The notes under the pieces were generated by a model. It made no database searches. It had not been told where the DNA came from and was given only the letters and a program-made list of their open reading frames with translations. Shown piece after piece: positions 19,945 through 30,645 of a DNA stretch of 64,000 bases. This DNA comes from Leptospira interrogans serovar Manilae (GTDB lineage Bacteria > Spirochaetota > Leptospiria > Leptospirales > Leptospiraceae). A program made the position numbers and the translations under genes. How positions within the stretch are numbered: position 1 is the first letter of the stretch; each line of letters opens with the position of its first letter. Where the stretch lies: the NCBI GenBank assembly GCA_945887855.1, contig CAMCZP010000010.1, forward strand, positions 1 through 64,000, in the 5' to 3' direction.

Positions 19945-20066
19945 ATTAAAAAGAAATTTAGTCTTTGGAATTAAAGTCGAACTCACTGAGTAAATATTAA
20001 TTCTAATTAAAAAAAAATTAGTCTTTAGTTATAACGCCAAACTCGCTGAGTAAATATAAATTTTTA
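19943..20066. repeat. Imperfect tandem duplication, 60-bp period, two copies
   Basis: GTCTTTGG..CGAACTCACTGAGTAAATATTAA at 19961 and GTCTTTAG..CCAAACTCGCTGAGTAAATATAAA at 20021. Confidence 0.8.
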
Positions 20067-20082
20067 TTCCATATTATTTACA

Positions 20083-20694
20083 TTAATCCTTCCATTTAAT
20101 ATTTACAATTGGCTTTTTTCCTAATTTGTTTAGAACTTGTAACATATCTGACCACATTTCCTTTTGGAGATTACTTCCAAAACCTCCGTTTCTAAGAATA
20201 AAACTTGGATGATATGTGGGCATAACAGGTATGAAATTAAAGAGAGCCCATTTTCCACGTAATGTTGTGATACCCTCAGTAGTTTTTAATAAAAATCGTG
20301 TTGAAGGATTTCCTAGTGTAACTATAACTTTGGGTTTGATTAAATCAATTTGTTGAAGTAAATATGGACTGCATGCATCAATCTCTTCTTTATCGGGGGG
20401 TCTATCCTTTTCAAACTTCAAATCTACTGTGGGTCTACATTTATTTATATTTGCTATGTAAACGTCCTGACGGGAGAAGCCCATGGCTTTTTCAATGATT
20501 CTTGTCAGTAGTTCTCCTGCTTTCCCCACAAAAGGTCTCCCTGAAAGATCTTCCTGTTTACCTGGAGCCTCTCCTATAAAGAATAATTCTGCATTAGGAT
20601 TGCCCTCTCCAAATACAACCTGATTTCTCGTTGTATGCAACTTGCACTTTTTACAAGAGAGAGCATCTAACTTTATTTGGTCTAAGTTTTCCAA
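20083..20694 (-). CDS. Family 4 uracil-DNA glycosylase
   Basis: CKKCKLHTTRNQVVFGEGNPNAELFFIGEAPGKQEDLSGRPFVGKAGELL; YHPSFILRN. Confidence 0.92.
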   Translation of the reverse strand: MENLDQIKLDALSCKKCKLHTTRNQVVFGEGNPNAELFFIGEAPGKQEDLSGRPFVGKAGELLTRIIEKAMGFSRQDVYIANINKCRPTVDLKFEKDRPPDKEEIDACSPYLLQQIDLIKPKVIVTLGNPSTRFLLKTTEGITTLRGKWALFNFIPVMPTYHPSFILRNGGFGSNLQKEMWSDMLQVLNKLGKKPIVNIKWKD

Positions 20695-21561
20695 TCAGAA
20701 ATCATATCCCAGAAGAGTTTTTATTTTCTCAAGCTCTTTTGGATTTCTCTTATCGGGGGAAGTTATAATGGAGTACTTTGTAGTGCCCAACAAAGACTTA
20801 TCTTCACTATTTCCAAGCATAGGAACCAATTGAGAAATAAGTTTTTTGGCAGTTTCTGAATTTTTATGAAGATATTCAATGACCATTTCTACAGTTACAC
20901 CTTCTTCATGATCTTTCCATGAGTCATAATCTGTTGACATACAAACCATTTGGTATTGGATCTCTGCTTCTCTCGCTAGTTTTGCTTCAGGTAGTACACT
21001 CATATTTATAATATCTCCCCCCAATTCCCTATACATTTTAGATTCTGCTCTGGTGGAAAAAAGAGGACCTTCCATACAAATTAAAGTTTTGTCAATATGT
21101 AGTTTTAAGTTTATTTCTTTTGCAGCATCTTTGATTTTTTTTGCTAGAAACTTTGAAAAAGGATCCCCAAATGGAGCATGTGCTACAATTCCATTTTTAA
21201 AAAAAGTAGATTCCCTTATTCCTTTAGTTCTATCAATAATTTGATTTGGTAGTACAAAATCCATTGGGGCAATTTTTTCTCTTAAGCTTCCTACCGCACT
21301 AAAAGATACTATTTCTTCTACTCCAATATTTTTTAATGCACAGATATTAGCTGCATTTGGTATTTCTGAAGGGGATAAAAAATGTCCTTTTCCATGCCTT
21401 GGAAGAAAAGCAATTTCTTTATCTTTATATTTTCCTATTAAAATTTTATCAGAAGGTTTTCCCCATAGTGTATCAGGATAAATTTCATCAATTTTCTCCA
21501 TTCCATCTAAATCATAAAGTCCTGTTCCACCAATGAATGCTAACTTAATCCTATTCTTCAT
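20695..21561 (-). CDS. mtnP: S-methyl-5'-thioadenosine phosphorylase
   Basis: FIGGTGLYDLDG, FLPRHGKGHFLSPSEIPNAANI, CMEGPLFSTRAES, INMSVLPEAKLAREAEI. Confidence 0.92.
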   Translation of the reverse strand: MKNRIKLAFIGGTGLYDLDGMEKIDEIYPDTLWGKPSDKILIGKYKDKEIAFLPRHGKGHFLSPSEIPNAANICALKNIGVEEIVSFSAVGSLREKIAPMDFVLPNQIIDRTKGIRESTFFKNGIVAHAPFGDPFSKFLAKKIKDAAKEINLKLHIDKTLICMEGPLFSTRAESKMYRELGGDIINMSVLPEAKLAREAEIQYQMVCMSTDYDSWKDHEEGVTVEMVIEYLHKNSETAKKLISQLVPMLGNSEDKSLLGTTKYSIITSPDKRNPKELEKIKTLLGYDF

Positions 21562-23474
21562 TTTTCTTTTTTCTCCTGTGACAATTCTTTGTTTGTAAAA
21601 GTAAAAAAATCTTTTATAGTAGTAATACCATTGTGTATATACTCAGTTGCTATTGAACCTGCAATACCTCCAGCTGTAACTCCTACTGGTCCAGCCAGAG
21701 TGATTCCAAGATAAACAGAACCTAACCACAAAGGATCGATAAAAGCATCATTTTTATTTAATAAACCTTTATAAATTATAGGGATAGACAATGCTTTTCC
21801 AGCTATTCCGCCAAAACCAACTGATAATCTAAGATCTATTGAAGAGTCAAAACCTATTTTTCCTTTACCTGCAGCATCAATACCAACTCCAACCATTTTA
21901 AAATCTGGTATATCAATAATTTTATTTTCAATATAAAAATGGGTTTGAATTGATTTGAATTCACTATTTTCACCTTTAGGTCCTAAGAAATTTACTAACT
22001 TTCCTAATGCAAAAATAGGTTTTAGAAAATTAGCATATCCAAATAATTTTCCATTTTTAATATTTGCAAAGCCTCTAATTTTTAAATTTTTTTCGAATTC
22101 AGAATAGTCATTTCCAATGGAGTGTAAGTGAAAGTCGGTATCTAATTTTCCAGAAATAAATTTTTTATCAGTATACTTTTGAATCAAAAGTGGTAACTCT
22201 AAATTTTCTATTCTAAATGTTAAATCATAGGTAGTGCTATTTGTAGAGTCGATTATTCCATCTCCACTGATTAAGCTTTCATGGAGAGTTGCTTTTTCTA
22301 TGTTTAGTAGTACGATCTTATCATCAATTCTAATAACAGCTTTTGATTCTCCAAAATTATAATCTTTGTACGATATTTTTTTGCATTGAAGCTTAATATC
22401 ACTTTCAAATTTAGAAGTTGAACTGTTATTAGAACTTGTTTTGGTAAAAGATAAAATATATTGTAAAGATTTTTCTAATTCAAAATAATCAGAAGCGATA
22501 TCTAATTGTAAATAAATTATAGAATTAAAAGATAATTCTCCTGAAAAATTTGCATGTATAATATTTCCTTGTTTGATATAAGTTTTAATAAAACTTAATC
22601 TATTTTTTTTGGGGAAATAAGTCATTGTTGAATTGATTTCTATAATGGGTGATAAAAATGATAAATTTATAAAATTCAGATTAGCAATATTCAGTTTAGT
22701 TGATACTTCAATTTCACTATTTATCCCTTTATTAAATATTAATTCGCCATTTGCATTGGAATTATAAAAATTAGAGTTTTCTATTATTTTATAAAAAGGT
22801 TGGAAGATTTTTATAGGAAAATTTTTAATATAAGCAGTTCCAGAAAACTGTATATCATCTATAGATTTATATGAATTGTCAATTCCAACATTGAAGTCTG
22901 CAATAGTATTTCCACCTAAATAATCAATATTAAATTCTAATTTATTTTTAATCAGAGAGCTATGTTTAAAGACTAAACTATTTATTAAAAATGTATCTTC
23001 TTTTGAATTCACGATAAATTTTATAGAAACGTTTTTTAATGATGTAGTAATTATTTGTAAATTTTTAACCTTTTCAGGTAAATTTATAGGAGAGGCAAGA
23101 GAATCTTTATTGGAAGTAATAGATATTTCAATTTTACTATCTTCAAATTCAAATCTATCAATTTTCCATTTATTTAATAGAATATTAGCCCATGAAAAAT
23201 ATACTGTAGTACGATTTGAATGGATTGAGAGTGAAAAATTTTCTGTTTTATTATTAATATTAAGATTTTCTAAAAGAACATAAGGGTATGGAAATAATGA
23301 AATTTGGTCGCTAGTATAATTGATTTTATATCCTATTATTTCTTCAGTTTTAATAAAAAGAAGATTCTTCCAATATTCTTTTTTTAGAAAAAAAGATTTG
23401 AAAATAACAATATATCCTAAAAAAAGTATAGACACAAAAAGCAAGAGCATTCGTTTTTTTGGGATTATAACCAT
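21558..23474 (-). CDS. AsmA-like/inner-membrane-anchored envelope protein
   Basis: N-terminal TM, repetitive beta-rich body, C-terminal AsmA-type segment KMVGVGIDAAGKGKIGFDSSIDLRLSVGF. Confidence 0.65.
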   Translation of the reverse strand: MVIIPKKRMLLLFVSILFLGYIVIFKSFFLKKEYWKNLLFIKTEEIIGYKINYTSDQISLFPYPYVLLENLNINNKTENFSLSIHSNRTTVYFSWANILLNKWKIDRFEFEDSKIEISITSNKDSLASPINLPEKVKNLQIITTSLKNVSIKFIVNSKEDTFLINSLVFKHSSLIKNKLEFNIDYLGGNTIADFNVGIDNSYKSIDDIQFSGTAYIKNFPIKIFQPFYKIIENSNFYNSNANGELIFNKGINSEIEVSTKLNIANLNFINLSFLSPIIEINSTMTYFPKKNRLSFIKTYIKQGNIIHANFSGELSFNSIIYLQLDIASDYFELEKSLQYILSFTKTSSNNSSTSKFESDIKLQCKKISYKDYNFGESKAVIRIDDKIVLLNIEKATLHESLISGDGIIDSTNSTTYDLTFRIENLELPLLIQKYTDKKFISGKLDTDFHLHSIGNDYSEFEKNLKIRGFANIKNGKLFGYANFLKPIFALGKLVNFLGPKGENSEFKSIQTHFYIENKIIDIPDFKMVGVGIDAAGKGKIGFDSSIDLRLSVGFGGIAGKALSIPIIYKGLLNKNDAFIDPLWLGSVYLGITLAGPVGVTAGGIAGSIATEYIHNGITTIKDFFTFTNKELSQEKKEK

Positions 23475-23586
23475 ATACCTATATTTTTAACTTCCAAAAA
23501 AATAGAATATTATTTTTTTAAAGGATAATTTAGAATTCATATAAATGTAACTTGAATATTTTTTATACTTCTTTCTACTATGAACT

Positions 23587-24414
23587 ATGGATTCAGATAA
23601 TAGTAAAATTTTTCAATATGTAATATCTCCTGCTTTAAAAGAGGCAATTTTAACTGCAGAAATCACTCAGAGACCATTGTTAGTTAGGGGTGAACCTGGA
23701 ACTGGTAAAACTTTACTTGCCGAATATCTCTCTAAGTCTAGAAAGCAAAGTATATACAAATGGCATATAAAATCAACAAGTTTAGCTAAAGATGGACTTT
23801 ATTTTTACGATGCAGTTTCTAGGCTAAATGATTCTAGATTCACCGACCTACAAATGAATCAAAAAGTTCATAACATAGAAAATTATATTAAATTGGGAGC
23901 ACTTGGAGAAGCATTTTCTAGAGATGAAAATTCCGTAGTATTGATTGATGAAATAGATAAGGCAGATATAGAATTCCCAAATGATCTATTATTAGAGCTA
24001 GACCAAATGGAATTTGTTGTACAAGAAACATCTAGGTTGATCAAAGCTAAAAAAAGACCTTTTTTTATTATTACATCAAACAATGAAAAAGAACTTCCAG
24101 ATGCTTTTTTGCGAAGATGTATTTTTCACTATATTGAATTTCCATCTTATGACTTATTAAAAGAAATTATCAATGTTCACTTTCCAGGTCTAGAAGAATC
24201 TATATTAGAAAGTACTGTTAAAACATTTTATAAAATACGTAAAATGGACAATCTAAAGAAAAAGCCTTCTACAAGTGAATTGATTGATTGGTTAACTGTA
24301 CTTTTATCACAGGGTGCTGTACTAAAACCAATGGAAAAGATACCATTTTTAGGAGCATTGATAAAAAGTGAAGAAGACTTAAAAAATCATTTTGGAAGGT
24401 TTACGGTAAATTAA
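23587..24414 (+). CDS. MoxR-like AAA+ ATPase
   Basis: LLVRGEPGTGKTLLAEYL; VVLIDEIDKADIEFPNDLLLELDQMEF; FFIITSNNEKELPDAFLRRCIFHYIEFP. Confidence 0.92.
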   Translation: MDSDNSKIFQYVISPALKEAILTAEITQRPLLVRGEPGTGKTLLAEYLSKSRKQSIYKWHIKSTSLAKDGLYFYDAVSRLNDSRFTDLQMNQKVHNIENYIKLGALGEAFSRDENSVVLIDEIDKADIEFPNDLLLELDQMEFVVQETSRLIKAKKRPFFIITSNNEKELPDAFLRRCIFHYIEFPSYDLLKEIINVHFPGLEESILESTVKTFYKIRKMDNLKKKPSTSELIDWLTVLLSQGAVLKPMEKIPFLGALIKSEEDLKNHFGRFTVN

Positions 24415-25604
24415 TGTTCCAAAATTTTTTCTACAGACTAAAATCAAAAAAAATCCCTGTTTCCACCACAGAACTATTAGATTTAATCAAAGCTGTGAGT
24501 TTTCATTCGGAGAACCAATCCCCTCTGACATTAAAGAAGTTTTATTCAATCGCAAGAAGCTGTCTAATTAAAGATATTAAATATTATGATGAATATGACT
24601 TGGTTTTTGCAGAAACATTCGGGGATAATAAAATCGGAGATACGGACTTTAATGAGAAATTGACGGAGTGGTTGAGCAAGGCAATAGAAAACAACCTTAC
24701 AGATGATAGAAAAATGAATGCAATGAATTTGCCTATAGATGAAATCTTAAATGAATTGCTTAAAAGACTGGAAGAACAAAAAGAAAGACATGACAAAGGG
24801 AATTATTGGGTTGGTACGGGAGGTACTTCAGCTTTCGGGAATAAGGGCTACAATCAAAATGGACTCCGTGTAGGAGGTGAGGGGGGAGAAGGGATTGCTA
24901 AACAAATAGTTGGAGATCGAAACTACAAAGAATACCGAACAGATGAATCTTTAAACATAAGACAATTGAAGGTAGCATTAAAAAAGTTAAAAGACTTACG
25001 GAAAGAGGGTCGAAAAGAATTTCAATTAGAAGATACAATTAAAAAAACATGTGAAAATGCTGGTGATATTGAATTGATTTTTCACTCCTCTAGAAAAAAT
25101 AAATTAAAACTAATGCTCTTAATGGATGTGGGTGGGAGTATGACACCTCACTCGCAAAGTGTTAGTAAATTATTTTCAGCAGCTCATCAGCTCAATCACT
25201 TTAAAGAGTTCCATTATTATTACTTTCATAATATAATTTATGATAGAGTTTTTACCGATTCTATTTTTGATAAGAGTGTTTCATTGGAAAAACTATTTAA
25301 AAAAATCTCTCCAGATACAAAAGTTATATTTGTAGGCGATGCTTCTATGAATCCGTATGAATTATTTGGATCCCATGGAAGTATGTATAGTTATAATTCT
25401 ATTTCTGAAGCCAAGCTTAAGATAACAGGTCACTCTACACTTAAAAATTTAGTTAACTTCTATAAAAGTTCAATATGGTTAAATCCGGATCCACCCCAAT
25501 ATTGGTCGTCAACAACATGTGAGGCAATATGGGATGAGATACCTATGTATTTCTTAAGTGTGGACGGGATAGTGAAAGCAATTTCTAAATTGATGAGTAC
25601 TTAA
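24414..25604 (+). CDS. CoxE-like VWA-domain protein
   Basis: LMLLMDVGGSMTPHSQSV; immediately follows MoxR-like ATPase (ATGA-type overlap). Confidence 0.85.
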   Translation: MFQNFFYRLKSKKIPVSTTELLDLIKAVSFHSENQSPLTLKKFYSIARSCLIKDIKYYDEYDLVFAETFGDNKIGDTDFNEKLTEWLSKAIENNLTDDRKMNAMNLPIDEILNELLKRLEEQKERHDKGNYWVGTGGTSAFGNKGYNQNGLRVGGEGGEGIAKQIVGDRNYKEYRTDESLNIRQLKVALKKLKDLRKEGRKEFQLEDTIKKTCENAGDIELIFHSSRKNKLKLMLLMDVGGSMTPHSQSVSKLFSAAHQLNHFKEFHYYYFHNIIYDRVFTDSIFDKSVSLEKLFKKISPDTKVIFVGDASMNPYELFGSHGSMYSYNSISEAKLKITGHSTLKNLVNFYKSSIWLNPDPPQYWSSTTCEAIWDEIPMYFLSVDGIVKAISKLMST

Positions 25605-25921
25605 ATAAAATTACTATAAGTATTTTTGAGATTTTGAAAACTCATTGCACCAACACTTCTTTTAGCTTCTTTTCCTTTAGAAAATAGAATTAATGTAGGG
25701 ATACTAGCAATTCCATATCTTGATGCTAGATAAGGCTTTTCATCCACATTAACTTTTATAACTGTAATTTTATCTTTCCATTCACCTGCTAATTGTTTTA
25801 GAATGGGGTTCATCATCTTACAGGGAGGGCACCACTCAGCCCAAAAATCTACAAGAATTGGTTTGTCATGAGTTAAGAGTAAATCTTCAAAACTAGCAGG
25901 CATCGTGTTTTCAGTTTCCAT
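25601..25921 (-). CDS. Thioredoxin with WCPPC active site
   Basis: ILVDFWAEWCPPCKMMNPIL; YGIASIPTLILF. Confidence 0.9.
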   Translation of the reverse strand: METENTMPASFEDLLLTHDKPILVDFWAEWCPPCKMMNPILKQLAGEWKDKITVIKVNVDEKPYLASRYGIASIPTLILFSKGKEAKRSVGAMSFQNLKNTYSNFI

Positions 25922-26040
25922 TGGTAATGTCCTTTATACCCATAGGGGTATATCCAGTTTTCTGAACCCTTTAAAAAAATGCAAGCAAATCTTGGTCACT
26001 GAGAAAAAAGGGTAATTATCAAAAGTATTCAAGAAAAATA

Positions 26041-26295
26041 TTGGTAGAGGATGAAAAGTCAATGGAAGTGTTAGATAAAATATTAAAGACATTTAAGGAA
26101 TACAATATTAAGGCAGGGGGAACTTTAGAAAAAAAACTTTTAATGCAAGAAATTGCAAAACTCAGTCCTTCTGAGAAATCGCAGGTGAGAGATGCATGGC
26201 ATATTCTGGTGGGGAATGGATTGATAGAAGAAAGAAACCCTATTGGTCCAACTTTAACTGAGTTAGGCGAAGACATGGTTTACTCGGAGAAGTAA
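26041..26295 (+). CDS. Small hypothetical protein
   Basis: ORF with winged-helix-like helical pattern; TTG start uncertain. Confidence 0.5.
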   Translation: MVEDEKSMEVLDKILKTFKEYNIKAGGTLEKKLLMQEIAKLSPSEKSQVRDAWHILVGNGLIEERNPIGPTLTELGEDMVYSEK

Positions 26296-26454
26296 AATTT
26301 CTGTTTATTTAGTTTATTTTGTCTCATAACAAGTATCATATTTTCTTCTTTCAAAAAAAAGGGTAGTACATAAAAACTTTCTTGACTATTTCGAATATTG
26401 AGTATTATAAAATGAATTCATAGTTAGGATGCATTTGAGCGATTTTTATTTCAA

Positions 26455-26868
26455 TTGTATGCTTATCCATTCGATAAACTTAAGCGTGGGAGAACTGATT
26501 TGGCTATTAATAAAGGATTTCATATTACTTCTGCGATAAATGGTAAGCAAAGGCGTAAAAAAGGAAGAATCCGAACGAACATTCCTGGAATTTATATTAT
26601 CCATAACAACCAAAAACCTAAAAATATAGATTGTACAATTGTAGATTTAGGAATGGGTGGACTCACAATCCAATCCGGAGTTGCCCTCTACCAGGGAGAG
26701 AAAGTAACCACTATTTTCAGATTAGAAGAAAATGATTATACAATTGAGGGAATCATCTGTAGAATTTCGGGAAAAAATGCAGTTCTAAAATATGATGAAC
26801 TATCAGAAACTGTATCCACAAGATTTCAGGAGTATATCAACAAAGCATACTATGATGAATCTGCATAG
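26455..26868 (+). CDS. PilZ-domain-like protein
   Basis: RRKKGRIRTNIPG...CTIVDLGMGGLTIQSGVALYQGEKVTTIFRL. Confidence 0.7.
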   Translation: MYAYPFDKLKRGRTDLAINKGFHITSAINGKQRRKKGRIRTNIPGIYIIHNNQKPKNIDCTIVDLGMGGLTIQSGVALYQGEKVTTIFRLEENDYTIEGIICRISGKNAVLKYDELSETVSTRFQEYINKAYYDESA

Positions 26869-26870
26869 GA

Positions 26871-27557
26871 ATGGAGTCTATAAGCTTAGATTCATACCAA
26901 TACTTCAATTTTCATGTCCACCATCCCTCTGAAAGCAGTGAGGGATCGGTGTTTTGTATCCAATCTTACGATGTAAATTCACAAATGCAGATGGTAAACG
27001 GAGATTCTTTTTTCTCTCTTGGGATGCATCCATGGTATCTAGAAAAAGATATGGTCTATGATAATTTAAATAAAATGAGAACCTATTCAAACCATCCTAA
27101 ATTTTTAGCGATAGGTGAAGTTGGGTTTGATCCATTGAAATCTCCTGGCTTTGAGCTACAAAAAACTAGTTTTATACTCCAGGCAGACCTTGCGGAGGAA
27201 TTTAAAAAACCACTTATCATTCACTGTGTAAAATCATATTCTATTTTACTAGAATTAAAGAAAAAGCTAAATCCTAAAATGCCTTGGATTGTTCATGGAT
27301 TTAGAAATAGCAGTAAACTAGCTAATCAACTTATGTCTAATGGAATCTTTCTTTCTTTTGGTGTTTCTTTGTTATGGGAAAAGCATCTTCAAGAATTAAT
27401 TTGTTCAATACCCCTAAATACTTTTTTAATAGAGACAGACGATTCTAATGAAACAATAGACAATCTAACAAATTTTGTTTGTAAATTGAGATGTATAACC
27501 CAAGAAGAATTTTTAATGAACCAACGTTCTATATATACCGAATTTTTTGTAAACTGA
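26871..27557 (+). CDS. Divergent TatD-family hydrolase
   Basis: FNFHVH, SLGMHPWY, AIGEVGFDPLKS, PLIIHCVKSY, LIETDDSN. Confidence 0.8.
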   Translation: MESISLDSYQYFNFHVHHPSESSEGSVFCIQSYDVNSQMQMVNGDSFFSLGMHPWYLEKDMVYDNLNKMRTYSNHPKFLAIGEVGFDPLKSPGFELQKTSFILQADLAEEFKKPLIIHCVKSYSILLELKKKLNPKMPWIVHGFRNSSKLANQLMSNGIFLSFGVSLLWEKHLQELICSIPLNTFLIETDDSNETIDNLTNFVCKLRCITQEEFLMNQRSIYTEFFVN

Positions 27558-27582
27558 TTTATAGTTCAGAGAAAAAAGAAAT

Positions 27583-28305
27583 ATGAATTTTGATTTTTTA
27601 TCAAGAACAGGATTGCTTGTAAGCGATGAAAAATTAAATGTACTACGAAATTCTCATGTTGCTATTTTTGGATTAGGGGGAATTGGATCTTGTGCTGCTG
27701 AAATGCTTTGTAGGGGTGGAATTGGCAAGTTGACAATTATAGATGGTGATATAGTTGTGCTATCTAATTTAAATCGGCAGTTACACTCACTCAGATCAAA
27801 TTTAAATTATGAAAAAACAATTGTCTTACAAGATCGACTACTATCCATAAATCCTAATCTTGAAGTTCACAGAATTCAAAGGTATTTAAAATATAGGCAA
27901 GATTTTACACAAATTTTTGAAAATAATACTTTTGATTTTGTATTAGATTGTATCGATACATTGACTTCAAAATGTATACTGATTGAAACAGCGTATAGTA
28001 AAAAAATTCCAATTGTTGTTTCATTTGGAGCTGGTGGTAGATTAGATCCTACACAAATACAAATTGCAGATATATCAAAGACTAAAAATTGCAGGCTAGC
28101 ATATTATGTTAGAAAAAAACTTCATAAAGTTGGTATATACAATGGAATCCAAACTGTTTTTTCTACAGAGATTCCCCGTAAAGAGTGTCTTACGTTAGAA
28201 GAGCCTGTACAAGGGAAAAAATCTACAATAGGAACTATTTCTTATATGCCGAACCTATTTGGTTGTTTTGCAGCATCAATAGTCATACGAACCTTATTGG
28301 AATAA
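27583..28305 (+). CDS. tcdA: tRNA threonylcarbamoyladenosine dehydratase (ThiF/HesA family)
   Basis: VAIFGLGGIGSCAAEMLCRGGIGKLTIIDGD, NLNRQLHS, DFVLDCIDTLTSK. Confidence 0.9.
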   Translation: MNFDFLSRTGLLVSDEKLNVLRNSHVAIFGLGGIGSCAAEMLCRGGIGKLTIIDGDIVVLSNLNRQLHSLRSNLNYEKTIVLQDRLLSINPNLEVHRIQRYLKYRQDFTQIFENNTFDFVLDCIDTLTSKCILIETAYSKKIPIVVSFGAGGRLDPTQIQIADISKTKNCRLAYYVRKKLHKVGIYNGIQTVFSTEIPRKECLTLEEPVQGKKSTIGTISYMPNLFGCFAASIVIRTLLE

Positions 28306-28329
28306 GGTTCAATTTCCTTTTGATAAAGC

Positions 28330-28797
28330 TTATCTGTCTAAAGGGGGGATGTGATAAGGTGCGGAGTCTTTCTTGGCATATATATATGCCCAATAGACTA
28401 AAATACCTTGGAGTGGAAGTCTTAATAGCAAAGCCCATTTAGGTACGCCTAAGTCTAATGCATCATTGGTATATGCATATACATTTGCAGGAAATACAGC
28501 TACTAATAAAGCTATTATTCCCCATGCAGATATTCTCATTAGGTTGCGTGTAAGCAAACCAAAACCTAATATAATTTCCGCGAGCCCACTTAAGTAAATC
28601 ATTTCTCTATGATAAGGTATATAATCGGGCATTATCTTCATATAGAAGTCAGGTATAACAAAATGAAGAGTACCTGCAAGAATATAGAATATTGACATAA
28701 AAGCTAAGCTTTTTTTTATTTTTACACCACTTTTCATAGTTATACTCTCCCCTTGGAATTTAGTTTTAATTTTAAATAGATATATTTGAAAAGTCAA
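28330..28797 (-). CDS. DoxX-like membrane protein
   Basis: Four hydrophobic helices; GTLHFVIPDFYMKIMPDYIPYHREMIYLSGLAEIILGFGLL. Confidence 0.75.
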   Translation of the reverse strand: MTFQIYLFKIKTKFQGESITMKSGVKIKKSLAFMSIFYILAGTLHFVIPDFYMKIMPDYIPYHREMIYLSGLAEIILGFGLLTRNLMRISAWGIIALLVAVFPANVYAYTNDALDLGVPKWALLLRLPLQGILVYWAYIYAKKDSAPYHIPPLDR

Positions 28798-28830
28798 TAT
28801 ATTTTTTAATAAGATCAGTGAATCTAAAAT

Positions 28831-30507
28831 TCATTTCTTGGGTTTTAGGGAGAATAAAATATGTATAGATTTTGATAGGATTATTCCAAGTGGGAGAAGT
28901 AATAATTCACGAGCTGGTAAAAGGTAAAAAAACTTTAGAAATAATAAATAACTAATACTAGAAAAAAGTATCAAAAAAGTATACAATGAAAAAAGAAAAT
29001 TAATAGTAATTCTTATATTGTTAAGTTTAATTATTTGTTTTTCAAGCGAGGGAAGTTTTTCTTCAATCTCTTTTAGTTCAAGAGAGTTTATTTTAAAGTT
29101 GATAGGTTTTTTCTTGGATAGCAATTGTTTGTATATATTAGATGCAATAAAATACTGGGTTCTCAGACTCTCATCAACTTTTCCATTTATACAAAGGGAG
29201 ACAATGACTCTGTGTATGTACCCTGGATCCACTAAATATAAAAGTTTTTCATCATTTTCACATAAAACTTCATAACAACCAAATTCTTGGAGTACAATTT
29301 TTCGAAGCTCTTTTTCAATTGTAAATTTTTGAGTTTCTGAAGTTGGGTAGGCAAATGAAATTATATCTTTTAAGAATACTGTAAACAAAACTTTTTTTTC
29401 AGAGGAATGATAAACAATATCATTTTTAAATCTATTTATACAGGAATTTAATAAAATTTCATATCTTTTTTGAGAGTAAATTGGAAGCAAATTAGTAATT
29501 TTTTTTAATATATCAGCAGAAATACGTAATGATCTTATAAACTTTTTTTCTTTTTCAGGTAATATAGATTCAGAGGGGAATGATGAAATGATATCTGTAA
29601 GATGTGATGCACGAGAAAGTTCTAATTCTGGATTTTTTGATATCTCTTGGGTGTATTTAGAGCTATAGATCTCTATCTCTTGAGAAATCATTCTCATACC
29701 AAAAGAGTTTGTTAAAAGATAAAAATCATTTTTTAAAACCTTTTCTAGAGAACTCACCTGGCTAAAGAAATGATAGTAAATTTCAGGCTCTCGATCAATA
29801 GTTCCTTCATCATTTAGATAAATATCTGTACTACATATATGATACTCTTGGGAAATTTCTATTAGTTTCTTATTATTTTTACCAAAAGATATTACATCTT
29901 TAATAAATGAATCAATAGATAAATATTGATAGGGAGTGAATGCTCTCTTAGATAAACTTCTTAATTCCTCCTCTAAACAATGTTCATAAGGATAAAAATA
30001 TTTATCATCTATTCTATTTTCTCTGATTAGGCTATAAAGATAATTTTTGTCATTTAAACTTTTTGAGGAGATTATTTTCTTAGAAACCAAAAGATTAATA
30101 GCATCTTTAGATTGCTGGAAGCATGTATTTTTAAAATTCACTTCCTCTTGGGAATTGGATTCAAGTGGAGCCATAACGTATATTTTACAAAAAATTTTAT
30201 TGGCTTCTATATAAATAACTGGAGAGAGGAATGCTTTATTTGTTTGGGTTTCAGAATTTTGTGCGAATAAGTCTTTGAGTGCATAATTGAGAACAATTCT
30301 TTTTTTTAAATAATCAGGAAGAATAGGATCTTTGCGAATTAAACTACTAAGTTCTTCTAAAGAAAGATAATTATCTTCTGTTTTATTTAAAAACTTTTTT
30401 TGTCTATCTTTTAAATAGTTTAACATTCTATCAGGGATAGAAAGTGTCTTTTCGGATAAAGATTGATTTATTAGTGTCTCAGAATTAAAATCCTTCGTTT
30501 GTATCAA
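28831..30507 (-). CDS. Hypothetical membrane protein, paralog of 30646..32835
   Basis: Collinear motif conservation with neighbour; C-terminal hydrophobic helices. Confidence 0.7.
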   Translation of the reverse strand: MIQTKDFNSETLINQSLSEKTLSIPDRMLNYLKDRQKKFLNKTEDNYLSLEELSSLIRKDPILPDYLKKRIVLNYALKDLFAQNSETQTNKAFLSPVIYIEANKIFCKIYVMAPLESNSQEEVNFKNTCFQQSKDAINLLVSKKIISSKSLNDKNYLYSLIRENRIDDKYFYPYEHCLEEELRSLSKRAFTPYQYLSIDSFIKDVISFGKNNKKLIEISQEYHICSTDIYLNDEGTIDREPEIYYHFFSQVSSLEKVLKNDFYLLTNSFGMRMISQEIEIYSSKYTQEISKNPELELSRASHLTDIISSFPSESILPEKEKKFIRSLRISADILKKITNLLPIYSQKRYEILLNSCINRFKNDIVYHSSEKKVLFTVFLKDIISFAYPTSETQKFTIEKELRKIVLQEFGCYEVLCENDEKLLYLVDPGYIHRVIVSLCINGKVDESLRTQYFIASNIYKQLLSKKKPINFKINSLELKEIEEKLPSLEKQIIKLNNIRITINFLFSLYTFLILFSSISYLLFLKFFYLLPARELLLLPLGIILSKSIHILFSLKPKK

Positions 30508-30645
30508 GTCTTACTACCTACCATTCAAAAGAACAAAATTTTATAGAAAAAGCATTTCTTTTAAGTCTATCGGTTTGAAATTATATTTTATTATACTAAA
30601 TAGTTGGTTTTTAATTATTTTTATGAGAGAGAGTGATAAAAGGAT

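Noticed and set aside
23587-25604. MoxR/CoxE-like VWA pair as a novel ternary conflict system
   Set aside because: MoxR-VWA pairs are a well-known widespread module and no effector gene lies beside this pair.
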